Shown here: positions 7,771 to 18,233 of the stretch, one piece after another
Layout: each line of letters begins with the position of its first letter
Numbering within the stretch: position 1 is the stretch's first letter
Assembly: GCA_029268225.1 (NCBI GenBank)
Contig: JAJUGJ010000032.1
Location: forward strand, 1 to 34,920
From: Burkholderiales bacterium
Lineage (GTDB): Bacteria > Pseudomonadota > Gammaproteobacteria > Burkholderiales > Burkholderiaceae_C
DNA: 34,920 nucleotides
Reading direction: 5' to 3'
The notes under the pieces: generated by a model
Seen by the model: the letters and a program-made list of their open reading frames with translations, nothing else
The model's database searches: none
What the model was told of the DNA's origin: nothing
Translations under genes and position numbers: made by a program

Positions 7771-10700
7771 GCCTGTGTCTCCAGCACGTGTTGCAAGCCA
7801 GCCTGGACGCGTTCGGCTTCGAGGGGAATGTCTCGGATGCGTGAGCTCAAGTCTTCTCCTGTCTGGCGCCGGATGATGCTTTCGATGTCGGCGCACATCT
7901 GTGACAGCTTGAGCGCACCGATGCTGGCCGACGATGATTTGAGTGTATGCGCGACATGGGCCACCGTCGCGAGGTCGTGTTGTTGTCCCGCCTCGCTCAA
8001 TTGTGGCAGCAAGCGTGCCAGCGACGTTTCGAATGCACGCGCGACCCTTTCCAACAAGTGGTTCTCGCCCTTGGGGTCAAGCTCTCTGAGGCGACGCAGG
8101 GCATCCGGATCGAGCAGTGGCGTGCCCGACGAGGGGGCGGTTGTGACGCTGGTCTCCGTGCCCCTGATTTCGGGGGGGGATTTTTCCGCATGATGGGAGT
8201 CAGCGGTGTGCGTCACCAGAATCTGCTGCAACTGCCCCTGACGGAAAGGCTTGGAGAGGTAGTCGTCAAAGCCCAGGTCCAGGAAGCGCTGCTCGTCACC
8301 TTCCAGGGCGTTGGCGGTCACGGCGATGACCGGGGTGTCGGGTGGTGTCACAAAGGTGAAGCGCTTGCCACTGCCCTTGCGGAACCAGGTGAGGGCTTCG
8401 ATGCCGTCCATGCCGGGCATCTGGATGTCCATCAGAATGAGGTCGTAGTGCTGTTCGCCCAACCTGCGCAGGCCCTCCAGGGCGGAGCTGGCCACTTTGA
8501 CATCGCAGCCCAAGCGGCGCAGCATCTGGCCGCAAACCTCCTGGTTGACGGGGTTGTCCTCCACCACCAGCACCCGTTTGTCTCGCCCGGGTTGGGCGTC
8601 GGCATCGGGGGCTTCGTGGCTGGCCGCCAGGCTCTGCAGGGTTTGTCGCAGCTCGGCCTTGCGCAGTGGCTTGCGCAGCACGCTCTGGAAGCCCGCGTCC
8701 TGTGCACGCTGAACTTCTTCGGTGGATGACAGGGACGACAGCAGGACCAGCTGGAGCTGCGGATAACGTCGGCTGCGGCGCAGGATCTCGACCATGCTCA
8801 GGCCATCCAGCTCCGGCATGTGCATGTCCACCAGCGCCAGGTCGATGTCCAGGTCGTTGTTCGGGTGCTGGAGCAGGAGGTCCAGTGCCTGTCGGCCGCT
8901 GTTGGCCAGGGTGACTTTCATGCCCCAGGCGTTCAGCATGTTCTCCAGCACTGTGCGGTTGGTGTCGTTGTCATCGACCACCAGCACCTTGTAGTGCGGC
9001 AGGCTCAGTTCGCTGGCCGGGTCAGGGGACAGGTCGGTCTGGCCGATGGTCAGCGGGATGTCGAAGCTGAACTCGGAGCCGATGCCAGGGCTGCTGGTGA
9101 CCTGCAGATCACCCCCCATGAGCTCGACCAGTTGCTTGCTGATCGGCAATCCCAGCCCGGTGCCACCATAGCGCCGTGCGGTGCCCCCCTGGGCTTGCAC
9201 GAAGGCCTGGAAGATGCGGGGCAGGGCCTCGGCCGTGATCCCGATGCCCGTGTCGCGCACACGGAACGAGAGCGTCAAGGTGTCGGGTGTGCCAGCGCCG
9301 CGAGGGGCGGCACGTCGGATGTCGACCACCACTTCGCCGTGCTCGGTGAACTTGATGGCGTTGGCCACCAGGTTGGTGAGAATCTGGCGTAGGCGCAGCG
9401 CATCGCCGTGCAGCACCGGCGGCAGCCCAGGCTCTTCACGAAAGCTCAACTCCAGCCCGCGCTCGTGCGCGCGAGGCGCCAGCAACTCCAGGGTGTCTTC
9501 CACCAGGTTGCGCAGCACAAAGTCGCTTTGTGTCAGTTCGACATGGCCGGCGTCGATCTTGGCGAAGTCGAGGATGTCGTTGACGATCTCCAGCAGGCTC
9601 TCGCCAGAGCGGTACACGGCCTGAGCAAAACGGCGCTGCTTGTCGTTGAGATCGGTGCCCAGCAACAGTTCGGTCATGCCCAGGATGCCGTTCATGGGCG
9701 TGCGAATCTCGTGGCTCATGTTGGCCATGAACTCGCTCTTGGCCTGGCTGGCGGTCTCGGCCTGATCGCGTGCGCGCTGCAGATCCAGCGCCTGTTGCCG
9801 CTCGTCGGTCACGTCGGAGAGCAGGCCGTAAATGCGAGACTCCCCACTGAGCAGGCGGCGCGAGCGACTCTTGTGACGTATCCATCGCACGCCGCGCCCG
9901 GGGACGTCCAGACGCAGCAAGGTGTCGGTGGCCTGCTGTTGCCGCTCTTGCTCCTCCTGGTGGGCCAAGGTGGAGCGGTCTTCCTGGATCACCAGCGCGC
10001 GCAGGCGGTCGGACAAGTCGGCGAGGTCTGTCTGCGTCAGTCCGAGCAGCGTGCCGGTCTGGGGGCTGTGATACAGGCACTGCATTCGGGCGCCATCGCT
10101 CACATACACACCGTCGTCCATGGACTCGACGAGTTCACGGAAGCGACGCTCCGATTCTTCCAGATCGGACAAGGCGCGCTGGGCCACCGTGATGTCGCGT
10201 ACCAGTGAGATGAGAAGTCGAGGGCGCCCATCGGCGTGTCGCAGCGCAAAGTGCCGCGCATTGATGACACGCATCTGCGTGCCGTCATGCCAGCTGAAGT
10301 CATGCTCCACGGGTTGCCCGGAGGTGGTGGCGGCCTGGATGTGGGCCTGCACCCTTTGCAGCACTTCCCGCCCCATGGCATGTTGGATCGAGCGGCCGAC
10401 CACCTTGTCGCGTTGCAGCTTGAACTCGACCTCGGCGTGATGGTTGATGGTCACGATCTGGCTGTTGGCCGGGTCCACCACGAACAGGCTCACCGGCAGG
10501 TTGGCCAGCAAGGCTTCCTGGAAGGCGCGCTCCTGCTCTGCCTGTGCATCTTGCGCACGTCGGCAGGTGACGTCGGTGAACAGGCACACGTATTGGCTGA
10601 GCTGGCCGGCTTCGTCGAACACCTCGAAAGCATCGATTTCACCCCAGTAGGCGATGTCGCTGCCAGCACGCTGGGCTTCATAGTGCAGCCGAAACGACTT

Positions 10701-11081
10701 GCCTGCCTGCAGGTGGGCGCGCAGTTGAGGCAGGCTGTCGCGGTCCTGGATGTCAGGAGACAGCAGGTCTGGCAGTGGGCGACCGATGGCATGACTCTCG
10801 TTCCAGCCGGTCAGCGCGAGCAGGGCCGGGTTCACCCATTCCACCTTGCCATCTCTGTCGATGATGGCCACGCCGTTGTTGATCCGGGATGCCACCAAGC
10901 TGAGACGATTCATCTGCTGGCGAGCCGCCTCCAGCTGGGCGTGGGTGAGGGCCGCCTCATGGGCGCTCTGGCGCAGGTGCCGTCGCAGCCACAAGGCGCC
11001 CGGCACCGTCAGTGCCACAACGATCAGAATCCAGAAAAACGGCATCACGGGTGGATATTGAGGCTGGATGAGGTCCGCCAT
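7767..11081 (-). CDS. Membrane hybrid histidine kinase (PAS-HisKA-HATPase-REC-REC-HPt)
   Basis: I place the start at ATG 11081 (1104 aa); the frame is open to 11162, which would overlap the divergent gene, and no start has a strong ribosome binding site. One membrane segment lies at about 13-31 ([18 protein letters not shown]), then three PAS domains (roughly 60-175, 190-300, 310-430). HisKA has the phospho-acceptor His457 in [12 protein letters not shown]. The HATPase_c shows the N box (NAIKF), DTGIGI and YGGTGLGL. Two receiver domains follow, with Asp752 ([11 protein letters not shown]) and Asp885 ([11 protein letters not shown]), then an HPt domain with His1045 ([13 protein letters not shown]). 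The layout is that of BarA-type phosphorelay kinases. The coupled EAL response regulator downstream is the natural target. A run of eight C on the coding strand lies just before the HPt domain. Confidence 0.94.
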   Translation of the reverse strand: MADLIQPQYPPVMPFFWILIVVALTVPGALWLRRHLRQSAHEAALTHAQLEAARQQMNRLSLVASRINNGVAIIDRDGKVEWVNPALLALTGWNESHAIGRPLPDLLSPDIQDRDSLPQLRAHLQAGKSFRLHYEAQRAGSDIAYWGEIDAFEVFDEAGQLSQYVCLFTDVTCRRAQDAQAEQERAFQEALLANLPVSLFVVDPANSQIVTINHHAEVEFKLQRDKVVGRSIQHAMGREVLQRVQAHIQAATTSGQPVEHDFSWHDGTQMRVINARHFALRHADGRPRLLISLVRDITVAQRALSDLEESERRFRELVESMDDGVYVSDGARMQCLYHSPQTGTLLGLTQTDLADLSDRLRALVIQEDRSTLAHQEEQERQQQATDTLLRLDVPGRGVRWIRHKSRSRRLLSGESRIYGLLSDVTDERQQALDLQRARDQAETASQAKSEFMANMSHEIRTPMNGILGMTELLLGTDLNDKQRRFAQAVYRSGESLLEIVNDILDFAKIDAGHVELTQSDFVLRNLVEDTLELLAPRAHERGLELSFREEPGLPPVLHGDALRLRQILTNLVANAIKFTEHGEVVVDIRRAAPRGAGTPDTLTLSFRVRDTGIGITAEALPRIFQAFVQAQGGTARRYGGTGLGLPISKQLVELMGGDLQVTSSPGIGSEFSFDIPLTIGQTDLSPDPASELSLPHYKVLVVDDNDTNRTVLENMLNAWGMKVTLANSGRQALDLLLQHPNNDLDIDLALVDMHMPELDGLSMVEILRRSRRYPQLQLVLLSSLSSTEEVQRAQDAGFQSVLRKPLRKAELRQTLQSLAASHEAPDADAQPGRDKRVLVVEDNPVNQEVCGQMLRRLGCDVKVASSALEGLRRLGEQHYDLILMDIQMPGMDGIEALTWFRKGSGKRFTFVTPPDTPVIAVTANALEGDEQRFLDLGFDDYLSKPFRQGQLQQILVTHTADSHHAEKSPPEIRGTETSVTTAPSSGTPLLDPDALRRLRELDPKGENHLLERVARAFETSLARLLPQLSEAGQQHDLATVAHVAHTLKSSSASIGALKLSQMCADIESIIRRQTGEDLSSRIRDIPLEAERVQAGLQHVLETQA

Positions 11082-11170
11082 CCAAGAGGGACTCTGACAA
11101 ATGTAGCGGGACTGTGAAATTCTGCGCCAGAGGCAAAAACCCGCTGACGACGGTCCGTACAATCGGTCAG

Positions 11171-11956
11171 ATGCACACCGCTGGCGACCCTCCTGCTCCA
11201 GTCCCGCCGCCTGCTGCCTGGTCCTCGGACGGGCAGCCGGTTGTCGGCATGGGCTTGGACGAGCAAGCCGCCCTGCGTCATGCCATGTCGCATGACTTGC
11301 GCGCGCCGCTGCGTGTGGTGGAAGGGTTCACCCGCATCCTCAAGGAAGACTACGGCTCCCAGCTGGATGCGCAGGCCAACGGGTATCTTGATCGCGTGCT
11401 GGGTGCGGCCGAGCGCATGAGCGACATGATCGATGCCCTGTTGATGCACGCGCAATTGAGCTCCGAGCCACTCCGCAGGCAAGCCGTGGACGTCAGCGCC
11501 CTGGCCAAGGATGTGGCGGGCGAGCAAGTGTTGGTGCTCAACGGATCTGCTCGCGCCGATGTGGACGTCGCCGAAGGCATGACCGCCCACGCTGACCCGG
11601 TCTTGTTGCGTCGCGTTCTGGAAAACCTGATCGGCAATGCGCTGAAGTACAGCAGCAAGACCGAGCGGCCGCATGTGGCCGTTGGGGTGGTGCCAGAGAC
11701 CGACCCGGAGGTGTTTTTCGTGCGCGACAACGGTGCCGGTTTCGACATGGGCTGCGCCGACAAGTTGTTTGGCATGTTCCAGCGCCTGCACAGCGCCAAG
11801 GAGTTTCCGGGCAACGGGGTGGGGCTGGCGGCGGTGCAACACATCGTGCAACGCCACGGCGGCCGCATCTGGGCCGAGGCTGCGGTGGGGCAGGGCGCCT
11901 GCTTCTACTTCACGCTCGGCGCCTCGCGCCACCATCAGCGCCGCACCGAGCGCTGA
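11171..11956 (+). CDS. Short soluble sensor histidine kinase (HisKA-HATPase only)
   Basis: 261 aa from ATG 11171. HisKA with His41 in the motif MSHDLRAPLRVVEGF, a sequence style shared with phytochrome-type kinases. HATPase_c follows with the N box ENLIGNALKYSS, the G1 box DNGAGFDM, an F box LFGMFQRLH and GNGVGLAAV. There is no sensor domain and no membrane segment; the first ~25 residues are Pro/Ala-rich. It is divergent from the hybrid kinase operon and shares a ~90-bp promoter region with it. A TACAAT hexamer (11158-11163) ends 7 nt before the ATG, so the transcript may be leaderless; the -35 is poor. The start is not certain (ATG 11249 is an alternative). It may feed signals into the neighbouring receiver domains; this is inference. 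Confidence 0.85.
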   Translation: MHTAGDPPAPVPPPAAWSSDGQPVVGMGLDEQAALRHAMSHDLRAPLRVVEGFTRILKEDYGSQLDAQANGYLDRVLGAAERMSDMIDALLMHAQLSSEPLRRQAVDVSALAKDVAGEQVLVLNGSARADVDVAEGMTAHADPVLLRRVLENLIGNALKYSSKTERPHVAVGVVPETDPEVFFVRDNGAGFDMGCADKLFGMFQRLHSAKEFPGNGVGLAAVQHIVQRHGGRIWAEAAVGQGACFYFTLGASRHHQRRTER

Positions 11957-11969
11957 ACGCCTGCTAGGC

Positions 11970-11986
11970 GGGGCTGTGTAGTCCCC
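11970..11986. terminator. Small GC hairpin between convergent genes
   Basis: GGGGCT-GTGT-AGTCCC folds into a 6-bp stem (one G-T pair) in the 40-bp gap between the convergent short kinase and mrp genes. A second mini-hairpin CGCC-TGCTA-GGCG precedes it. There is no T-tract, so any terminator role is weak inference. Confidence 0.25.
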
Positions 11987-11996
11987 CCTCGTCAGT

Positions 11997-13109
11997 TCAG
12001 CCCTGGGTCTGCACGCTCACCGCGGGCATCTTGCTGCTGTAGTCCTTGGGCAGCTTCGACAGGCCGGCGGCCAGCTTGCGGGCCATGTCCTTGTACAGAC
12101 CGGCCACCTTGCTGTCGGGCTCGGCCACCAGCGTGGGCTGGCCGCTGTCGGCCTGCAGGCGGATCTTCAAGTCCAGCGGCATGGAGCCCAGCAGCGGCAC
12201 ATGGAACTCTTCGGCCATGCGCACGCCGCCGTCCTGGCCGAAGATGTGCTCTTCATGGCCGCAGTTCGGGCAGCAGAACACCGCCATGTTCTCGACCACG
12301 CCCAGCACTGGCACCGACACCTTCTCGAACATCTGCAGGCCCTTGCGGGCGTCCAGCAGGGCGATGTCCTGCGGGGTGGTGACGATGACCGCGGCCGTCA
12401 GCGGGGCGCGCTGGCTGATGCTCAGGTGGATGTCGCCGGTGCCCGGCGGCATGTCGACCACGAGGTAGTCCAGCGGCTGACCGGGCTCACCCCAGTTGGT
12501 CAGGCGCAGCAGTTGGTCGAAAGCCTGGCTGGCCATCGGGCCGCGCCAGATCGTGGCCGCCTGGTTTTCCACCAGCAGGCCCATCGACATCATCTGCAGG
12601 CCGTGGTTGACCGGCGGCGTGATGGTCTTGCCATCGGGGCTGGGCGGCTTGCCCTGGATGCCCAGCATCAGCGGCTGGCTGGGACCGTAGATGTCGGCGT
12701 CGAGCATGCCCACGCGGGCGCCTTCGGCGGACAGGGCCAGCGCCAGGTTGACGGCGGTGGTGCTCTTGCCCACGCCGCCCTTGCCAGAGGCCACGGCGAT
12801 CACGTTCTTGACGCCGGGCAGCAGGGCCTGGCCGCGCGAGGCCGCGTGCGTGAGGATCTGGGTGGACCAGGCCACGTCCACGCTGGTGACGCCATCCACC
12901 TTCTTGAGTGCGGCTTCGACCAGGGCGGTGTAGGCGGGCCACTGCGAGCGGGCGGGGTAACCCAGCGCGATCTCGACCCGGGCCTGGCCGCCCTGCACGG
13001 TCAGGGACTTGAGGTGGCGGGTGCTCACCCAGTCCTGGCCGGTCAAGGGGTCGATGACGGTGCGCAGGGCGTCGAGGGCGGCGGCTTCAAGAGGCGTGGG
13101 GGTGCTCAT
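11997..13109 (-). CDS. apbC: Mrp/ApbC-type iron-sulfur cluster carrier ATPase
   Basis: 370 aa from ATG 13109 (an ATG at 13121 would add four residues). The N-terminal MIP18/DUF59-like domain spans about 8-85. It is followed by a deviant Walker A motif [10 protein letters not shown] (about 108-117), the switch segment [10 protein letters not shown], and the Walker B-like region [15 protein letters not shown] pair (in [13 protein letters not shown]) near residue 270 is the conserved Cys-x-x-Cys that binds a bridging Fe-S cluster in the dimer. The family delivers Fe-S clusters to apoproteins in the cytosol. The gene is divergent from metG, a common Burkholderiales arrangement. Length is normal and all key residues are present. 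Confidence 0.94.
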   Translation of the reverse strand: MSTPTPLEAAALDALRTVIDPLTGQDWVSTRHLKSLTVQGGQARVEIALGYPARSQWPAYTALVEAALKKVDGVTSVDVAWSTQILTHAASRGQALLPGVKNVIAVASGKGGVGKSTTAVNLALALSAEGARVGMLDADIYGPSQPLMLGIQGKPPSPDGKTITPPVNHGLQMMSMGLLVENQAATIWRGPMASQAFDQLLRLTNWGEPGQPLDYLVVDMPPGTGDIHLSISQRAPLTAAVIVTTPQDIALLDARKGLQMFEKVSVPVLGVVENMAVFCCPNCGHEEHIFGQDGGVRMAEEFHVPLLGSMPLDLKIRLQADSGQPTLVAEPDSKVAGLYKDMARKLAAGLSKLPKDYSSKMPAVSVQTQG

Positions 13110-13130
13110 TCCAAAGGGCATGTCATTCTT

Positions 13131-13161
13131 TTGAGACGGGCAGTCTAGCGCGCCCTAAAAT
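13131..13161 (+). promoter_or_regulatory. Putative sigma-70 promoter of metG
   Basis: TTGAGA (13131-13136) and TAAAAT (13156-13161) are separated by 19 nt, each matching the consensus at 5 of 6 positions, and lie about 75 nt upstream of the metG ATG. The spacer is slightly long. Confidence 0.45.
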
Positions 13162-13237
13162 TACCGGTTACCCCCCGACTGCCAACAGGGACTTCGGTCT
13201 TGCCTTGACCGGGCCTCTCGTTCACCTGATTCCCACC

Positions 13238-15319
13238 ATGCCACGCCAGCTCTTCGTCACCACCGCGCTGCCCTACGCCAACGGCCACTTCCACATCGGC
13301 CACATCATGGAGTACATCCAGGCCGACATCTGGGTGCGCTTCCAGCGCATGCAGGGTCACCAGGTGCACTTCGTGGGCGCTGACGACGCGCACGGCGCGC
13401 CCATCATGATCGCGGCCCAGAAGGTCGGCAAGACGCCCCAGCAGTTCGTGGCCGATATCGCCGCAGGCCGCAAGCCTTATCTGGACGGCTTTCACATCAG
13501 CTTCGACCACTGGTCGAGCACCGACAGCCCGGAAAACCACGAGCTGGCCCAGAGCATCTACCTGGCCCTGAAAGCGCAAGGTCTGATCGACGTGCGCCCG
13601 ATCGAGCAGTTCTTCGACCCGGAAAAGGGCATGTTCCTGGCCGACCGCTTCATCAAGGGCGAGTGCCCCAAGTGCGGCGCCAAGGACCAGTACGGTGACT
13701 CGTGCGAGGTGTGCGGCGCCGTGTACGCGCCCACCGAACTGAAGAGCCCGTACTCGGCCCTGTCCGGCGCGACCCCGGTGCTCAAGACCTCGGACCACTA
13801 CTTCTTCAAGCTGTCCGACCCGCGCTGCCTGAACTTCTTGCAGGCATGGACGCAAGACGGCAAGCTGCAACCCGGCGTGGCCAAGAAGATCAAGGAGTGG
13901 TTCACCAAGGACGAGAACGGCGAGGGCGGCCTGGGCGACTGGGACATCAGCCGCGATGCACCGTACTTCGGCATCGAGATCCCCGGCGCGCCGGGCAAGT
14001 ACTTCTATGTGTGGCTGGACGCGCCGATTGGCTACCTGGCCTCGCTCAAGAGCTACTTTGCCGCTGGCGGCCCGAAGGCCAAGTACGGCGAAACCCGCTC
14101 GTTCGACGAGTTCATGGCCGACCCGGCCGTCGAGCAGGTGCACTTCATCGGCAAGGACATCACCTACTTCCACACCCTGTTCTGGCCCGCGATGCTGCAG
14201 TTCAGCGGCCGCAAGCTGCCCAACCAGGTCAACGTGCACGGCTTCATGACCGTGAACAACGGCGAGAAGATGTCCAAGAGCCGCGGCACCGGCCTCGACC
14301 CGCTCAAGTACCTGAGCCTGGGCATGAACCCCGAATGGCTGCGTTACTACATCGCCGCCAAGCTCAACGCCAACGTCGAGGACGTGGACTTCAACCGCGA
14401 CGACTTCACCGCGCGTGTCAACAGCGACCTGGTCGGCAAGTTCATCAACATCGCCAGCCGTGCCGCCGGTTTCCTGAGCAAGCGCTTTGGTGGCGAGTTG
14501 ACCGCTGCTTTGGTCGCCGATGGTCAGACCCTGCTGAGCACCCTGCAAGCCCAACGTGGTGCCATCGCCGATCACTACGAGCAGCGTGAGCTGGGCAAGG
14601 TGCTGCGCGAGATCATGCTGCTGGCCGACCGCGTCAACGAATACGTGGACGCCAACAAGCCCTGGGAACTGGCCAAGCAAGAGGGCCAGGACGCCCGCCT
14701 GCAAGAGGTCTGCACCGTCTGCATCGAAGCCTTCCGCCTGTTGAGCATCTACCTCAAGCCGGTGCTGCCGGCCCTGGTGGCCAACGTGGAAGCGTTCCTG
14801 CAGGTGCAGCCGCTGGTGATGGCCGATGCCGAACGTCTGCTGGGCGCGCACACCATCGGCGCCTACCAGCACCTGATGCAGCGTGTGGACCCGAAGATGC
14901 TGGATGCGCTGTTCGAGCCCAAGCCCGAAGAGGCACCGGTGGTCGAGGCCGTGCAACCCGGTGGCGAAGACATCGCTCCGACGATCACCATCGACGACTT
15001 CGTCAAGGTGGACCTGCGCATTGCCAAGATCGTCAACGCCGAGCACGTGGAAGGCAGCACCAAGCTGCTGCGCCTGACGCTGGACGTGGGTGAAGGCCGC
15101 ACGCGCAACGTGTTCAGCGGCATCAAGGAGGCCTATCAGCCCGAACAGCTGATCGGCAAGCTGACCGTGCTGGTGGCCAACCTGGCCCCGCGCAAGATGA
15201 AGTTCGGCGTCAGCGAAGGCATGGTGCTGGCCGCCTCGCACGCCGACGAGAAGGCCAACCCGGGCGTCTACGTACTCGAACCTTTCCCTGGTGCCGAGCC
15301 GGGCATGCGCATCCGCTGA
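13238..15319 (+). CDS. metG: Methionyl-tRNA synthetase
   Basis: 693 aa from ATG 13238; the frame extends upstream but the conserved N-terminus begins [15 protein letters not shown] right after this ATG. HIGH-type motif HFHIGH near residues 18-23. The zinc-knuckle [18 protein letters not shown] (about 143-160) has four Cys. The KMSKS loop is intact ([11 protein letters not shown], about 342-352). The anticodon-binding helical domain follows. A C-terminal tRNA-binding EMAPII-like OB domain (about 585-690; [20 protein letters not shown]) promotes dimerisation. The enzyme charges tRNA-Met in the cytosol. The entire antisense strand is also nearly stop-free, a by-product of the biased codon use. 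Confidence 0.98.
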   Translation: MPRQLFVTTALPYANGHFHIGHIMEYIQADIWVRFQRMQGHQVHFVGADDAHGAPIMIAAQKVGKTPQQFVADIAAGRKPYLDGFHISFDHWSSTDSPENHELAQSIYLALKAQGLIDVRPIEQFFDPEKGMFLADRFIKGECPKCGAKDQYGDSCEVCGAVYAPTELKSPYSALSGATPVLKTSDHYFFKLSDPRCLNFLQAWTQDGKLQPGVAKKIKEWFTKDENGEGGLGDWDISRDAPYFGIEIPGAPGKYFYVWLDAPIGYLASLKSYFAAGGPKAKYGETRSFDEFMADPAVEQVHFIGKDITYFHTLFWPAMLQFSGRKLPNQVNVHGFMTVNNGEKMSKSRGTGLDPLKYLSLGMNPEWLRYYIAAKLNANVEDVDFNRDDFTARVNSDLVGKFINIASRAAGFLSKRFGGELTAALVADGQTLLSTLQAQRGAIADHYEQRELGKVLREIMLLADRVNEYVDANKPWELAKQEGQDARLQEVCTVCIEAFRLLSIYLKPVLPALVANVEAFLQVQPLVMADAERLLGAHTIGAYQHLMQRVDPKMLDALFEPKPEEAPVVEAVQPGGEDIAPTITIDDFVKVDLRIAKIVNAEHVEGSTKLLRLTLDVGEGRTRNVFSGIKEAYQPEQLIGKLTVLVANLAPRKMKFGVSEGMVLAASHADEKANPGVYVLEPFPGAEPGMRIR

Positions 15320-15340
15320 GGTCTTGGCGACCTCGGCCGC

Positions 15341-15374
15341 CTCAGCGTGTCACCCATCACGGGTGGCACCTGAG
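15341..15374. terminator. Strong stem-loop between convergent metG and the CYTH-CHAD gene
   Basis: CTCAG (15341-15345) pairs with CTGAG (15370-15374), and GTGTCACCC (15347-15355) with GGGTGGCAC (15361-15369), giving 14 bp with one bulged C, one G-U pair and a 5-nt loop. It sits midway in the 107-bp gap between the two stop codons. No T-tract follows on either strand, so it would be a non-canonical, possibly bidirectional transcript end or 3' stabiliser. Confidence 0.4.
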
Positions 15375-15426
15375 CGTGGTCATCGGGAACAAGCGCCGCC
15401 CGGTGTCTCGGCGGTCGGTGTGCCGG

Positions 15427-17001
15427 TCACCAAGGGGCTTTGACGTCTCGCCAAGCCAGCAAGGCGCGGTTGGCCTGTCTGCGCAGCTTGCGACGTCGGC
15501 CGTGCAGCCAGTCCTGCGCCCAGCGCGCGCGGGCATCGTCTTTCGCCGCCTGGGCGTACCAGCTTTCGGCCACGGCCTCGTCCTGCATGCGGCCCATGGC
15601 ATCGAGCGCAGCCTTCAAGGCCTGGCCATGTGCCTGCTGTCGCTTGGGCTTCCAGGCCGGTGCGAACAAGTCAGCCATCAGCCGCAGACGTTTCGCGCGC
15701 TTGCGCAGTGTGTGCAGCTCGATGTCTGACAGCTTGCCAGCGTGTCGCGCAACCTGACGGCAACGTGTCCGCCAAGCCCCCAGGCGTTGCACCAACCAGG
15801 GCCGATACGGCTGTTGGGCCTCGGCGTTGTCGCCCGGCGGGTGCAACAGGGCGGCCAGCAGGTCCAGGCACAACGTGGTGGCGGGGGCCGAGCGCGCCAG
15901 GGCGATCACGGCCTCATCGTGGGTGGCGGCCATGTCCGGGTAGGGCAGGGGCAGCTCCGGGCCGCCCTTGCGCACGATCTTGGCGGGCAAGTCGGCCAGC
16001 GCCTGTGCATCGCGCCACAGGCCCAACTGGGCGTACAGCTTGTCGGCCTGCGCCAGCGCCGCATGCGGGAAAGGCAAGCGGGTGGATTTCAGCAGCCTGC
16101 CCAGGGCCCGCAGGCGGCGCAAGCCCAGTCGCCATTGGTAGCCGGTTTGTGTGATCTGGGTGGGCGCGGTGCCCAGCTCGCTCATGTTGCCGCTGATCTG
16201 CTCCAGGCAGCTCTCCAGGGCAGCACGCCAGGCCTCGTCCAGGCTGCTGTCGGGCTGGAGCCGGGCAGGGCGGGCCAGCACGGCGTGCTCGCTGCTCGCC
16301 TCGCTGGCGTCGGTGATGGGCTGGGAGGCGAGGGCGGCCAGACGCGCCAGACGGTCGCCGCGGTGAGCCTTGGTCTGGGTGTCCAGCCACACGCCGTGGC
16401 GCTTCACCCAGTCGCGGCTGGCTTCGATCACGGCCATCGGGTGGCCGGAAATGGATTCGATCTCCAGCTCGCGCACCGGCACGTCCAGGTCACCCGCGTG
16501 GATGTGACCCAGGTCGAGCGCCAACTCCACCACGCCTTCATGGGGCGTGCCCACGCCCACGGTCACCCGGGCGCGATGGCGGGTGATGTCGGTGCGGTAC
16601 AACTCGATCAGGCCCGAGGCTGCGCCGCTGGGGTCTTGCACCGGGTCCCAGGCCAGCACGGCGCGCAAGGCGGCTTCGGCAGGCGTGCCCAGGTGACGGG
16701 ACAGGTCGGCCACCACCGGCTGCTTCGCCTTGGGTGCCTTGGCGGGCTGGTTGTCTTCCAACCTCATCATTGTGTTGCTACCGCCCGCCTTGAGCGTCTG
16801 TACCCACTGGCGTCCCTCTTGGCGTACCCGCAGGGCCATGCGAGCGTGAGCCAAGGCGCGGTCGGGGGTGTCGAAGTAGGCGGCGCGCAAGCGCAAGGGC
16901 GGGTGCTGGCCGCCATCAAGGGCGGTGAGCTCGGCCTGCACGGCACCCAGCGCCTGCGCCGGGATCTGGAATTTCAGTTCGATTTCCTGCATGGTGGACA
17001 T
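15427..17001 (-). CDS. CYTH-CHAD protein, probable inorganic triphosphatase / polyphosphate-associated
   Basis: 524 aa from ATG 17001 (MSTMQEIELKF), with AGGA just upstream; the frame is open beyond, but the CYTH ExExK signature EIELKF begins here. CYTH domain about 4-210: alternating acidic/basic strands (RAAYFDTPDRAL, ALRVRQEG) that line a triphosphate tunnel. CHAD domain about 270-510, helical, with a second-half signature LHTLRKRAKRLRLM. In the first half the usual H-x-x-R-x-x-x-R-R-x-R reads YQWRLGLRRLRALG, so the leading His is replaced. The layout matches E. coli YgiF, an inorganic triphosphatase; CHAD domains bind polyphosphate. Divergent from the DUF3460 gene. Substrate not proven. 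Confidence 0.87.
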   Translation of the reverse strand: MSTMQEIELKFQIPAQALGAVQAELTALDGGQHPPLRLRAAYFDTPDRALAHARMALRVRQEGRQWVQTLKAGGSNTMMRLEDNQPAKAPKAKQPVVADLSRHLGTPAEAALRAVLAWDPVQDPSGAASGLIELYRTDITRHRARVTVGVGTPHEGVVELALDLGHIHAGDLDVPVRELEIESISGHPMAVIEASRDWVKRHGVWLDTQTKAHRGDRLARLAALASQPITDASEASSEHAVLARPARLQPDSSLDEAWRAALESCLEQISGNMSELGTAPTQITQTGYQWRLGLRRLRALGRLLKSTRLPFPHAALAQADKLYAQLGLWRDAQALADLPAKIVRKGGPELPLPYPDMAATHDEAVIALARSAPATTLCLDLLAALLHPPGDNAEAQQPYRPWLVQRLGAWRTRCRQVARHAGKLSDIELHTLRKRAKRLRLMADLFAPAWKPKRQQAHGQALKAALDAMGRMQDEAVAESWYAQAAKDDARARWAQDWLHGRRRKLRRQANRALLAWRDVKAPW

Positions 17002-17048
17002 TGTCCTGCGCTTCGCCAGCCCTGCGGCTGTCCGGTTGGCAGAGATTC

Positions 17049-17078
17049 TTGAGGGATCTCCCGTAAGACCGATAAAAT
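17049..17078 (+). promoter_or_regulatory. Putative sigma-70 promoter of the DUF3460-scpA transcript
   Basis: TTGAGG (17049-17054) and TAAAAT (17073-17078) with an 18-nt spacer precede the DUF3460 start by about 32 nt. The -10 matches the consensus at 5 of 6 positions and the -35 at 4 of 6. Confidence 0.5.
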
Positions 17079-17110
17079 GGCGGGCTAGACACCTTTTGCA
17101 GGACCACACC

Positions 17111-17314
17111 ATGCCTCTTTTCTGGAAGCCCTACAAGTCCGACGCGACCCAGTTCATCGACAGCCTCAAGCAGCGTGACCCGCAGCTCGAAGAGCGTCAG
17201 CGTCAGGGCCGCTTCCTGCTGTGGGACCGTCCCCCGGTGGACCTGGACACCCAGAAGGCCCAGCGCGAAGCCCGCGTGGCCCAGAAGCCCTACGTCTACC
17301 AGACCAAGGGCTGA
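17111..17314 (+). CDS. DUF3460 family small protein
   Basis: 67 aa, ATG 17111 with AGGA 6 nt upstream. The sequence starts MPLFWKPYKSDATQFIDSLK and is rich in Arg, Gln and Lys, mostly helical, with no signal peptide, membrane segment or Cys. It matches my recollection of DUF3460, a short family found almost only in Burkholderiales, often immediately before scpA, as here (34-nt gap). No biochemical role is known to me. Confidence 0.82.
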   Translation: MPLFWKPYKSDATQFIDSLKQRDPQLEERQRQGRFLLWDRPPVDLDTQKAQREARVAQKPYVYQTKG

Positions 17315-17348
17315 GCGCCCTGACGGCAGGCTGACCCCAGGCTGAGCG

Positions 17349-18212
17349 GTGACGCACGAAGCCCTGACCGCCCCGGAGGGCGGGATCTCGGCGCCGGGCC
17401 TGGATGACCAGGGCCTGCCCCTGGTGGTGGATCAGGTCGCCTTGGCGCGGCTGTACGGCGAGCCCTTGTTCGCCATGCCGTCCGACCTGTACATCCCGCC
17501 CGATGCCCTCGAAGTTTTCCTGGAAACCTTCGAAGGCCCGCTGGATCTGCTGCTCTACCTGATCCGCAAGCAGAACTTCAACATCCTCGACATCCCGCTG
17601 GCGGACGTCACCCGCCAGTACCTGGCCTACGTCGATCAGATCCGCAAGCGCAACCTCGAACTCGCCTCCGAGTACCTCTTGATGGCGGCGATGCTCATCG
17701 AGATCAAGTCGCGCATGCTGCTGCCGCCCAAGAAAGTGGAGGGCGCGGACGAGGCCGAAGACCCGCGCGCCGAGCTGGTGCGCCGCCTCATTGAATACGA
17801 GCGCATGAAGCTGGCCGCCGCCGGCCTGGACCAGTTGCCCGTGCTGGGCCGCGACTTCATGCGGGTCGAGGTGCACAGCGAGCCATCGCCGAATGTGCGT
17901 CACCCTGAGGTCAAGCTGGACGATCTGCGGCTGGCCTGGCTCGACATCCTTCAACGTGCCAAACTGCACACGCATCACACGATCTCGCGTGAGGAGCTCT
18001 CGGTGCGCGAGCACATGAGCATTGTCTTGCGCACCTTGCAGGGCAAGCGCTTTGTCGAGTTCGAGCATCTGTTCGATGTGACCCGTGGTGCGCCCGTCAT
18101 GGTCGTCACCTTCATCGCGATGCTGGAGTTGGGCAAGGAGCGCCTCATCGAGATCACGCAGGCCGAGGCCTTTGCCCCCATCTACGTGCGGCTTGCCTAC
18201 GAGCCGTCCTAG
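17349..18212 (+). CDS. scpA: Segregation and condensation protein A
   Basis: 287 aa from a GTG start at 17349. The kleisin N-terminal signature begins near residue 55 ([19 protein letters not shown]), followed by [18 protein letters not shown] and the helix [23 protein letters not shown]-terminal winged-helix region follows (about 215-285). ScpA bridges SMC heads with ScpB to organise the nucleoid. The first ~50 residues are an extension compared with the shortest homologues. scpB is not next to it; panB and panC follow instead, and the last codons of scpA run into the panB leader. Confidence 0.94.
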   Translation: MTHEALTAPEGGISAPGLDDQGLPLVVDQVALARLYGEPLFAMPSDLYIPPDALEVFLETFEGPLDLLLYLIRKQNFNILDIPLADVTRQYLAYVDQIRKRNLELASEYLLMAAMLIEIKSRMLLPPKKVEGADEAEDPRAELVRRLIEYERMKLAAAGLDQLPVLGRDFMRVEVHSEPSPNVRHPEVKLDDLRLAWLDILQRAKLHTHHTISREELSVREHMSIVLRTLQGKRFVEFEHLFDVTRGAPVMVVTFIAMLELGKERLIEITQAEAFAPIYVRLAYEPS

Positions 18213-18233
18213 AATCCCGTCACCCTTTTGCAT

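Noticed and set aside
13145..15241. A ~698-codon open frame antisense to metG
   Set aside because: It mirrors metG exactly, is rich in His, Val, Gln and Leu as expected from reverse-read GC-biased codons, and shows no domain; metG is certain on the other strand.
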